A stretch of DNA of 12,008 bases. It comes from Bacilli bacterium. Its GTDB lineage: Bacteria; Bacillota_I; Bacilli_A; RFN20; CAG-826. The notes under the pieces were generated by a model. That model made no database searches and had not been told where the DNA came from. It saw only the letters and a list, made by a program, of their open reading frames with translations. Both the position numbers and the translations under genes were made by a program. The stretch is taken from NCBI GenBank assembly GCA_024413875.1, contig JAKSVY010000044.1:1-12008 (forward strand), written 5' to 3'. Shown here piece by piece: positions 1-6,049 of the stretch (within the stretch, counting starts at the first letter, position 1; every line of letters starts with the position of its first letter).

Positions 1-1058
1 TTGAGGATAGTGATTTCAAATAATGTTTTAATATTATCAACAGTCTTAAATTCGCTTTGTGTTTTAAGCAAGCTTGCAATCATTTCGTTAGCAGCTTTAG
101 TTGATAAATATTTACCTAAATCTTCAGCTTCTCTTTCATTGAGAACAGACATTTCATTTTCATCATCTGTTATCTTTAAGATAAGAACATCTTTAAGAAT
201 ATTTAATAAATCGATATTCAATCTCTTAAGATCAACACCACCTTGGAAATAGTTATTAATGAGTTCTAAGCATCTAGCAGCATTTCCTTGGACAAGTGAT
301 TTTAAGAAATCAATCTTATCAGCTTTTGATGTTAAACCGAAAAGCATATATACATCTTCTTCGTTAAGTGTATTTCCTGAATACGCTAAAACTTGATCAA
401 GGATAGATAAAGCATCACGCATACCACCATCAGCGAGTGATACGATAGCGTCAATCGCACCATCTTCATATTGAATTCCTTCTTGGTCTAAGACTGTAAC
501 AAGTCTTCCAGAGATATCGATATCACTTACTTTAGTAAAGTCATATCTTTGGCAACGTGAAAGAATGGTTGGGATAATGTTATGTGGTTCTGTTGTAGCA
601 AGGATAAAGATTACGTGTGCTGGTGGTTCTTCAAGAGTCTTTAAAAGAGCGTTGAATGCGCTTGTAGTCATCATATGAACTTCATCGATGATGTAAACTT
701 TATACTTACCTTCTAAAGGAAGGTAGTTAACTTTATTAATCAAATCACGAACTTGTTCAACACCATTATTTGATGCAGCATCGATTTCAATGACATCTGG
801 GTGTGTGCCGTTCATAATTTCTTTGCATGAATTACATTCATTGCATTGATGACCAATGCCACATTCACAGTTTAAAGCTTTAGCGAGAAGCTTTGCCATA
901 GTGGTTTTACCAGTTCCACGAGGACCGCAGAAAAGATACGCATGAGCAATCTTATTATTTTCTAATGCGTTTTTGAGGGTTTTAACAATATGAGTTTGTC
1001 CAGCAACTTCCTCAAAAGTTTGTGGACGATATGTTCTATAAAGTGCTTTGTATGCCAT
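1..1058 (-). CDS. dnaX: DNA polymerase III subunit gamma/tau, 3' end outside window
   Basis: This is the clamp-loader ATPase of the replicative polymerase, which opens the beta clamp and loads it on primed DNA. Reading the minus strand from the ATG at 1058-1056 gives an open frame of 352 codons to the window edge. It starts MAYKALYRTYRPQTF, the classic DnaX N-terminus. Visible motifs are Walker A GPRGTGKT (residues 45-52), a zinc-binding cysteine cluster (C64, C66, C72, C75, C78), Walker B IIDEVH (123-128), sensor 1 ILATTEP (152-158) and the SRC arginine-finger motif (167-169). The C64-C72 gap is one residue shorter than the usual eight-residue spacing, and C66 is an extra cysteine. Domain III begins within the window; the tau-specific C-terminus is not seen, nor is any frameshift site producing gamma. 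The gene is divergent from prfA. No clear ribosome binding site precedes the ATG. Identification is firm. Confidence 0.97.
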   Translation of the reverse strand, partial: MAYKALYRTYRPQTFEEVAGQTHIVKTLKNALENNKIAHAYLFCGPRGTGKTTMAKLLAKALNCECGIGHQCNECNSCKEIMNGTHPDVIEIDAASNNGVEQVRDLINKVNYLPLEGKYKVYIIDEVHMMTTSAFNALLKTLEEPPAHVIFILATTEPHNIIPTILSRCQRYDFTKVSDIDISGRLVTVLDQEGIQYEDGAIDAIVSLADGGMRDALSILDQVLAYSGNTLNEEDVYMLFGLTSKADKIDFLKSLVQGNAARCLELINNYFQGGVDLKRLNIDLLNILKDVLILKITDDENEMSVLNEREAEDLGKYLSTKAANEMIASLLKTQSEFKTVDNIKTLFEITIL

Positions 1059-1075
1059 AATTTGTACCGAATTAA

Positions 1076-1081
1076 ATTATA
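1076..1081 (-). promoter_or_regulatory. Putative dnaX -10 element
   Basis: On the minus strand a perfect TATAAT lies 17 bases upstream of the dnaX ATG. The sequence 17 bp further upstream (TTTTAA) is only a weak -35. Transcription would be expected to start near 1069, giving a leader of about 11 bases without an obvious Shine-Dalgarno sequence. Position and hexamer are seen directly; activity is inferred. Confidence 0.5.
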
Positions 1082-1120
1082 CATAGTTTTAATTCTTATT
1101 AAAAGATTAAACCTAGACAA

Positions 1121-1136
1121 TTAATATAGATATTAA
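1121..1136. repeat. Small palindrome in the dnaX/prfA divergent promoter region
   Basis: TTAATAT-AG-ATATTAA is a perfect 7-bp inverted repeat with a 2-base centre. It lies between the divergent dnaX and prfA promoters, about 15 bp upstream of the prfA -35 region. It could be an operator for a dimeric regulator, but it contains only A and T in its arms, so chance is a real alternative. Confidence 0.3.
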
Positions 1137-1151
1137 AGATGGTTATGATAC

Positions 1152-1180
1152 TTTTAAGATTTAGGCAGTTATGTTATAAT
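1152..1180 (+). promoter_or_regulatory. Putative prfA-operon promoter, extended -10
   Basis: A consensus TATAAT (1175-1180) is preceded by TGT, making an extended -10 motif TGnTATAAT. The -35 position 17 bp upstream reads TTTTAA and is poor, which is usual for extended -10 promoters. The -10 ends only 10 bases before the annotated ATG at 1191, so the transcript would begin around 1187. The mRNA would then be nearly leaderless, or would have a leader of about 15 bases if translation starts at 1203. Confidence 0.7.
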
Positions 1181-1190
1181 CCTTTCGCTT

Positions 1191-2273
1191 ATGGAAAATA
1201 GTATGTTAAAACGACTTGAAGCCACCAAAGTTCGCTTGGCGGAAGTCGATAAAGAATTATTAGATGAAAATGTTATGAGAGATAGGAAGAAATTCCGTGA
1301 TCTCAATAAAGAACATGCGAACATTGAACCTATCGTAGAAGCCTATGAAAAATATCTTAGACTTGATAGTGATTTAAATGACTCTGTTTTAATGATGGGT
1401 GATTCTGATCCTGAAATTTCAGAATTAGGCCACATGGAACACAAGAGATTAGAAGAAGAAATCGAAAAACTCACAGCAGATATTAGAATCATGCTTCTTC
1501 CTAAGGACCCTAACGATGATAAGAACATTATTGTTGAAATTAGAGGTGCTGCCGGTGGTGATGAAGGTAATATCTTTGCAGGTGATTTATTTAGAATGTA
1601 TGTTAGATACGCTGAAACACAAGGCTGGAAGATTCAATTAATTGACCAAAACCAATGTGAAGCTGGTGGTTTCTCACTTGTTTCATTCATGGTTAAAGGT
1701 GAAGGCGTCTATTCAAGACTTAAATTCGAATCAGGTGCACACCGTGTTCAACGTGTTCCAAAGACAGAAGCAGCAGGACGTATTCATACATCAACTGCTA
1801 CTGTATTAGTTATGCCAGAAATGGAAGATATTGAAGTTGAAATCAATATGGCGGATGTCCAAGTTGATACATATCACTCGCAAGGTGCTGGTGGTCAAAA
1901 CGTTAACAAGACAGAATCTGCTGTTCGTATGACTCACATTCCTACAGGTGTTGTTGTTTCTTGTCAAACAGAAAAATCACAAATCCAAAACCGTGAAATC
2001 TGTATGCAAATGTTAAGAGCAAAGATCTTCCAAAAATTACAAGAAGAACAACAATCTGAATTTGAAAATGAACGTAAGTTAAAAGTAGGTACAGGTGAAC
2101 GTAGTGAAAAGATTCGTACTTACAACTATCCACAAAACCGTGTAACTGATCACCGTATTGGTTTTACAATCCAAAAACTTGATAGAGTTATGGAAGGCGA
2201 TCTTGATGAAGTTCTTGATGCTTTAATCCATTACGATCAAGAAATGAAAATGTTAGGCGAAGAAAATAAATAA
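1191..2273 (+). CDS. prfA: Peptide chain release factor 1 (RF1)
   Basis: RF1 recognises UAA and UAG in the ribosomal A site and triggers release of the finished peptide. The 360-residue product has normal family length. The codon-recognition tripeptide is of RF1 type, PKT (190-192), within HRVQRVPKTE, and the catalytic GGQ lies at 234-236 (GAGGQNVNK). The conserved LLPKDPNDDKN and RNRTYNFPQ-like (IRTYNYPQNRVTDHR) segments are also present. The ATG at 1191 has no ribosome binding site and lies only 10 bases from a -10 box. The in-frame ATG at 1203 (MLKRLEATK) lines up with the usual Bacillus-type start MLDRL and follows a weak GGAAAA, so it may be the true start. The gene is first in an operon with prmC, which methylates the GGQ glutamine, and its stop codon overlaps the prmC start by one base (TAATG). 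Confidence 0.97.
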   Translation: MENSMLKRLEATKVRLAEVDKELLDENVMRDRKKFRDLNKEHANIEPIVEAYEKYLRLDSDLNDSVLMMGDSDPEISELGHMEHKRLEEEIEKLTADIRIMLLPKDPNDDKNIIVEIRGAAGGDEGNIFAGDLFRMYVRYAETQGWKIQLIDQNQCEAGGFSLVSFMVKGEGVYSRLKFESGAHRVQRVPKTEAAGRIHTSTATVLVMPEMEDIEVEINMADVQVDTYHSQGAGGQNVNKTESAVRMTHIPTGVVVSCQTEKSQIQNREICMQMLRAKIFQKLQEEQQSEFENERKLKVGTGERSEKIRTYNYPQNRVTDHRIGFTIQKLDRVMEGDLDEVLDALIHYDQEMKMLGEENK

Positions 2274-3112
2274 TGCCATCATTAATCGAAGTATATAAAA
2301 AAGCTATATTTGAATTAGAGAATCCTAGGAAAGATGAAATCAACATTAGGATTCTTTTATGTTATATCAACAATCTCCATACGATGACTGATTTCTATCT
2401 TCATGAAAATGATGAAATCAAAGACCATAAGAAGTTTTTAGAATTATACAAGAAGTTCTTGGTTGGTTTTCCTGTTCAATATTTAATTAATTCAGCCTAC
2501 TTCTATAAAAGAGACTTCTATGTTGATGATAGAGTCCTAATTCCGCGTATGGAAACCGAGGAAGTAGTGGACTTCTTTATTAAAAAACTATTCAAAATTC
2601 ACACAAATAGTCCAGTAAGTGTCCTTGATTGCTGCACAGGTTCTGGATGCATTGGAATTACAATTGCGAAAGAAAGAGAAAACGCTAAAGTAACATTAAG
2701 CGATATCTCAAACGACGCTTTAGATGTAGCAAAGATGAATGCAAAGTATCACAAAGCGGACGTTGACTTTCTTTTAGGCAATGCGTTGCTTCCATCAGTG
2801 GATGCTAATAAGAAATACAACGCTATTATTGCTAACCCACCATATATCATTAATAGAGATGAAGTTGATAAGTCGACCGCAAACTTCGAACCTCAACTTG
2901 CATTATATGCAACCAAGGATCTAATCGTTTATCAAAGAATTATGGAATACGCAAAAGATGTATTACTTCCAGGTGGATTTATTGTTTTTGAAATAGGCTA
3001 TGACATTGTTAATAAGTTAACAGGATTTGTTGAATATTATTTACCTGATGCTAGATATTCTTTCCATAAAGATATAAATGGTAAGTACCGCATTATGTGT
3101 ATTGAGTTATAA
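2273..3112 (+). CDS. prmC: Release factor glutamine N5-methyltransferase
   Basis: PrmC (HemK) uses S-adenosylmethionine to methylate the glutamine of the GGQ motif in RF1 and RF2, which raises release efficiency. The 279-residue protein has a helical N-terminal domain, then LIPRMETEEVV (89-99; the family normally has IPRPETE, so the second proline is Met here), the SAM-binding loop LDCCTGSGCIGI (118-128 region), an acidic SDIS (143-146) and the catalytic NPPY (188-191) that binds the target glutamine. It overlaps the prfA stop by one base, so translational coupling is likely. Both substrates are encoded in this window (prfA upstream, prfB at 8490). No separate promoter is visible. Confidence 0.95.
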   Translation: MPSLIEVYKKAIFELENPRKDEINIRILLCYINNLHTMTDFYLHENDEIKDHKKFLELYKKFLVGFPVQYLINSAYFYKRDFYVDDRVLIPRMETEEVVDFFIKKLFKIHTNSPVSVLDCCTGSGCIGITIAKERENAKVTLSDISNDALDVAKMNAKYHKADVDFLLGNALLPSVDANKKYNAIIANPPYIINRDEVDKSTANFEPQLALYATKDLIVYQRIMEYAKDVLLPGGFIVFEIGYDIVNKLTGFVEYYLPDARYSFHKDINGKYRIMCIEL

Positions 3113-3130
3113 TTATATAAGGTGAGCAAA

Positions 3131-3715
3131 ATGGAACTAAAAAAATATAGTGAAATATTAAAAGAGGGCGGTTTGATTGCCTTCCCTACAGAAACTGTAT
3201 ATGGTTTCGGTGTTGTCTATGATAATAAAGCTTCTTATGATAGATTAATCGCTATTAAAAGAAGACCACCAGAAAAACCATTTACCCTTATGTGCGGTAG
3301 AGTTGAAGATATATCCAAATATGGGGTTTCTGATGCGAATATTGAGAAGATTATCGCTAAATTCATGCCTGGACAACTCACTTTAATTATGAAAGCTAAG
3401 CCAGGCCTTCCTTCTTGGTGCGTTACTAAAGAAGGTACAATCGGAATTAGAGTTTCCTCATTAAAGTTAGTTCAAGATTTAATTAATGAAACTGGTAAAC
3501 CATTACTTGTTCCATCAGCAAATAGAAGTGGAGAGCCACCTATTACTGATTATGATGAGGTAGTAAGACAATTTAATGATGAATTAGATGGTGTTATTGA
3601 TGGAAAGACAGAAAGTAACGTCCCATCAACTGTTCTATTAGCAGTAAATGGAATTAAAGTTCTTAGAGAAGGAAATATAAAATTAGAAGATATTCAAAAA
3701 TGTTTGGAGGAATAA
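3131..3715 (+). CDS. tsaC: L-threonylcarbamoyladenylate synthase, single-domain type
   Basis: This YrdC-fold enzyme makes threonylcarbamoyl-AMP from threonine, bicarbonate and ATP, the first step of t6A modification at position 37 of tRNAs reading ANN codons. The product (194 aa) shows GLIAFPTETVYGFG near the N-terminus, the KRRPPEKPF nucleotide-site segment, PGQLTLI, IGIRVS, PSANRSGEPP and PSTVL. It ends after the YrdC domain, so it is the short TsaC form and not the longer Sua5/YwlC form. I place the start at ATG 3131: an upstream in-frame GTG (3122) is itself part of the AAGGTGA ribosome binding site (3119-3125), which is 5 bases from the ATG. It sits between prmC and rpiB, the order also known from Bacillus relatives, and probably shares their mRNA. 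Confidence 0.93.
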   Translation: MELKKYSEILKEGGLIAFPTETVYGFGVVYDNKASYDRLIAIKRRPPEKPFTLMCGRVEDISKYGVSDANIEKIIAKFMPGQLTLIMKAKPGLPSWCVTKEGTIGIRVSSLKLVQDLINETGKPLLVPSANRSGEPPITDYDEVVRQFNDELDGVIDGKTESNVPSTVLLAVNGIKVLREGNIKLEDIQKCLEE

Positions 3716-3717
3716 TT

Positions 3718-4143
3718 ATGAAAATCTCAGTCGGTTCAGATCACGCAGGCTTTGCTTATAAGCAAGAAGTTGTTAAGCACTTACAAGAATTAGGACATGA
3801 AGTAGTTGACTGTGGAACATATTCTACAGATTCTTGTGACTACCCAATTTTCTCTAAAGCTGCTGCTAATAAAGTAGCATCAGGAGAATGTAACTTTGGA
3901 ATTTTAGTTTGTTCATCAGGTGAAGGCATTATGATGGCTGCTAACAAAGTTAAAGGCATTAGATGTGGATTAGGCTATGATGATGTCGCTACCGAATTCA
4001 CAAGAAGACACAACAACGCAAATATGGTTGCTTTCGGCGCTAACTATATGAAACTCGAAGATGTTTTAAGAAGAATTGACATTTTCCTTTCAACAGACTT
4101 TGAAGGTGGACGTCACGAAAGACGTGTGAATGAAATTGAATAA
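3718..4143 (+). CDS. rpiB: Ribose-5-phosphate isomerase B (RpiB/LacAB family)
   Basis: The enzyme interconverts ribose-5-phosphate and ribulose-5-phosphate in the non-oxidative pentose phosphate pathway. The 141-residue product has the family length and starts MKISVGSDHAGF. A catalytic-type cysteine is C65 in GILVCSSGEGI, the conserved RHNNANM has H98, and GGRHERR (130-136) supplies phosphate-binding arginines. The loop after the cysteine reads SSGEG where many RpiB proteins have GTGIG, so a related sugar-phosphate isomerase specificity cannot be ruled out. The start at 3718 follows GGAGG (3706-3710) with a 7-base gap; a longer reading from 3700 would translate through that site and is unlikely. 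It is the last gene of the prfA operon and is followed by an intrinsic terminator. Confidence 0.93.
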   Translation: MKISVGSDHAGFAYKQEVVKHLQELGHEVVDCGTYSTDSCDYPIFSKAAANKVASGECNFGILVCSSGEGIMMAANKVKGIRCGLGYDDVATEFTRRHNNANMVAFGANYMKLEDVLRRIDIFLSTDFEGGRHERRVNEIE

Positions 4144-4173
4144 TTAATTCGATAATTGCAAAATATTAAAATT

Positions 4174-4202
4174 TCCTATGCTTGCATAGGATTTTTTATT
4201 TT
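4174..4202 (+). terminator. Rho-independent terminator after rpiB
   Basis: A perfect 6-bp stem CCTATG/CATAGG with a CTTG loop (4175-4190) is extended by a T-A pair and followed by ATTTTTTATTTT. It lies 31 bases after the rpiB stop and 35 bases before comFA, and so separates the prfA operon from the competence genes. The A-run upstream could let the T-tract pair further. Confidence 0.85.
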
Positions 4203-4237
4203 CAGCAAATTTTCTAAAAAGTAGCCTATTAATAAAT

Positions 4238-5377
4238 ATGAAATATATTTGTCCTAGGTGTGGAGAACAAGAACCTAAATATATCGGATACAAAAACAAT
4301 GAACCATATTGTCGAAGATGTATTCGTTTTAAAGGAGAAATGGTTCAGCAGACTGAAATAAAAGAAACGGATAATGCCTTAGAAATTAAGTATTCGTTAA
4401 CTAAAGATCAAAGAAGAATATCGACTAGAATCACTAAGAATTATATTGAAGGTGTTTCAACATTAGTGAAGGCTGTTTGTGGGGCAGGTAAGACCGAACT
4501 TGTTTATGGGGTTATGAGCTACGCTTTATCTAGAGGTCATACGGTTGGATTTGCTATTCCAAGAAGAGACGTTGTTATCGAATTAGAAGAAAGAATCAGA
4601 TTAGCATTTCCTAAAAACAAAGTAGCGTCCGTTTATGGTGGGCATCACGATATATTAAATGCTGATATAGTTGTTTTAACAACCCACCAAATATATCGAT
4701 ATCATAATTATTTTGATTTGCTAATTATGGATGAAGTGGATGCATTCCCTTTTGTAGGAGACCAAATGCTTTTTCATTTTGCAGAGGATTCGGTTAGAAA
4801 AACGCTTGTTATGATGTCTGCTACTCCAGACCACGCTTTATTAAGAGTGTTCGAACAACCAAAGCATGAGATTCTTGAGCTTAACACAAGGTATCATGGG
4901 CACTCGCTTCCAGTCCCGAAGTTTGTGATTAAACTACCTGGATTTAAGTTTGATTATCTAGTTGATAAGCTTGATAGTTTTAGGATTCTAAAGAAACCAG
5001 TACTTGTTTTTGTGCCGACAATTCAGTTAGCAGAAAAGCTATATAAAAACCTAAAAGAATACGTTCCTTGCGGGAATTATGTTCATTCAAAAAGAAGAGG
5101 AAGGCAAACAATTATCAATGATTTTAAACATGGACAATATAGGTATTTAGTTACTACTGCAGTGTTAGAAAGAGGTGTCACAATTAAGAATCTTCAAGTC
5201 ATTATTTATGATTCTGATCACGAGGTTTATACGAAGGCTGCGTTAGTGCAAATAAGTGGAAGGGCGGGTCGTAAATATGATGCTCCAGAAGGCGAAGTTA
5301 TTTTTCTGTCAACTTACATCTCAAATGAGATGGAAGAGGCAAGAAAAGAAATCGAATCCAGAAACATGTTTTTGTAG
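4238..5377 (+). CDS. comFA: ComFA, DEAD-box-type helicase for DNA uptake in competence
   Basis: ComFA is the cytosolic ATPase that helps draw single-stranded transforming DNA into the cell. The 379-residue protein opens with a four-cysteine zinc module (C5-x2-C8 and C25-x2-C28). The helicase core follows: Walker A CGAGKTE (81-87), DEVD box (165-168), SAT motif (194-196), motif V region TTAVLERGVT (306-315) and motif VI QISGRAGR (338-345). Length is somewhat below the Bacillus protein but all core motifs are intact. The ATG at 4238 lies 35 bases after a terminator and lacks a Shine-Dalgarno sequence; TATTAA (4227-4232) is a possible but weak -10, which would make the message close to leaderless. 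The gene overlaps comFC in another frame, and no recognisable ComK or SigX-type box is seen. Confidence 0.93.
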   Translation: MKYICPRCGEQEPKYIGYKNNEPYCRRCIRFKGEMVQQTEIKETDNALEIKYSLTKDQRRISTRITKNYIEGVSTLVKAVCGAGKTELVYGVMSYALSRGHTVGFAIPRRDVVIELEERIRLAFPKNKVASVYGGHHDILNADIVVLTTHQIYRYHNYFDLLIMDEVDAFPFVGDQMLFHFAEDSVRKTLVMMSATPDHALLRVFEQPKHEILELNTRYHGHSLPVPKFVIKLPGFKFDYLVDKLDSFRILKKPVLVFVPTIQLAEKLYKNLKEYVPCGNYVHSKRRGRQTIINDFKHGQYRYLVTTAVLERGVTIKNLQVIIYDSDHEVYTKAALVQISGRAGRKYDAPEGEVIFLSTYISNEMEEARKEIESRNMFL

Positions 5378-5981
5378 AGTGTGCTTTAATCCAATTGAAG
5401 ATGACACCCTTCACTCATTGTTAACTTCAAATAAAACGATTTGCTACAAATGCTTCAGTAAATCTAATCCAATTTTAAGAAAATTTAAGATATCAAATGT
5501 TAACGCTTTATCAATTTATCCATACGATGAATTTATTAGGTCAAATTTATATCAATTGAAAGGATGTTTTGATATCGAACTTGCTTCAATATTTCTTGAA
5601 TATTACGCATCTTATTTAAATATTAAATACTTTGGGTATGTTATTGTTCCAGCACCATCATATATTGATGCAGATACATTACGAGGATTTAACCACGTTC
5701 AAGAGATATTCAAGACACTAAAATTAGAACAATATCCGTGCATTAAAAAGACTAAAAATATTAAACAATCTGACCTTAATTTTCATGAAAGGCAAAGCAT
5801 TAAAGAATCACTAATTTTTGATGAAAAATTCAATATAAAAGAAAAGAAAATTCTATTGGTTGATGATGTTCTAACAACAGGTTCAACCATGAAGGCTATG
5901 ATTCAATTAATTAAGAATCATCACCCAAAAAAGATTGAAGTATTGGTAATGTCTATGGTGGTTAACAAAGATAAACACTAA
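5325..5981 (+). CDS. comFC: ComFC/GntX-type phosphoribosyltransferase-like competence protein, start uncertain
   Basis: The ComFC family is needed for full natural transformation and has a phosphoribosyltransferase fold. The protein has an N-terminal zinc ribbon, CRVC followed by CYKC, then VPAPSYIDADTLRGFNHVQEI and the PRPP-binding loop ILLVDDVLTTGST near the C-terminus, both hallmarks of the family. About 218 residues result from the ATG at 5325, which has no ribosome binding site and lies 53 bases inside comFA. Other possibilities are an ATG at 5256 (longer, no family similarity), reinitiation at GTG 5379 just after the comFA stop (this would lose the first zinc cysteine), or a +1 shift from the comFA frame at TTTTT (5369-5373). 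The last would join ComFA directly to CRVCFNPI. The family assignment is firm; the 5' end is not. Confidence 0.85.
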   Translation: MRWKRQEKKSNPETCFCRVCFNPIEDDTLHSLLTSNKTICYKCFSKSNPILRKFKISNVNALSIYPYDEFIRSNLYQLKGCFDIELASIFLEYYASYLNIKYFGYVIVPAPSYIDADTLRGFNHVQEIFKTLKLEQYPCIKKTKNIKQSDLNFHERQSIKESLIFDEKFNIKEKKILLVDDVLTTGSTMKAMIQLIKNHHPKKIEVLVMSMVVNKDKH

Positions 5982-5983
5982 AT

Positions 5984-6014
5984 TGTTATTGTTAATAACA
6001 TTTACTTAATGTTA
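5984..6014. repeat. Overlapping inverted repeats inside the secA promoter
   Basis: Two perfect 7-bp inverted repeats share a half-site: TGTTATT-GTT-AATAACA (5984-6000) and TAACATT-TACTT-AATGTTA (5996-6014). Three TGTTA/TAACA half-sites thus occupy the space from the -35 to the -10 of the secA promoter. They could be an operator, or a weak A/T-only hairpin after comFC. Low G+C makes chance plausible. Confidence 0.35.
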
Positions 6015-6018
6015 AAAT
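5989..6018 (+). promoter_or_regulatory. Putative secA-operon promoter
   Basis: TTGTTA (5989-5994), an 18-bp spacer and TAAAAT (6013-6018) preceded by TGT form an extended -10 promoter. Transcription would start near 6025, leaving a leader of about 25 bases that carries AAGGAG (6037-6042), 7 bases before the secA ATG. It is the only promoter-like match between comFC and secA. Confidence 0.65.
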
Positions 6019-6049
6019 ATCAAAGATTATCCGACTAAGGAGTATAACG

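Noticed and set aside
1..252. Plus-strand open frame of 83 codons at the left edge
   Set aside because: It is antisense to dnaX, starts with TTG at the window edge and has no recognisable features; the minus-strand protein is clearly conserved.
1885..1909. 20-base identity between prfA and prfB (GGTGGTCAAAACGTTAACAA)
   Set aside because: It encodes the shared GGQNVN catalytic motif of paralogous release factors, so coding constraint and similar codon choice explain it; no recombination needs to be assumed.
3122..3130. GTG 3122 as the tsaC start
   Set aside because: The GTG is part of the AAGGTGA ribosome binding site for ATG 3131, which gives the usual N-terminus.
3700..3717. ATG 3700 as the rpiB start
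   Set aside because: It would translate through the GGAGG site; ATG 3718 is correctly spaced and begins with the conserved MKISVGSDHAG.
5984..6003. Terminator after comFC
   Set aside because: The stem is nearly all A/T with a 3-base loop and only TTT after it, too weak to call.
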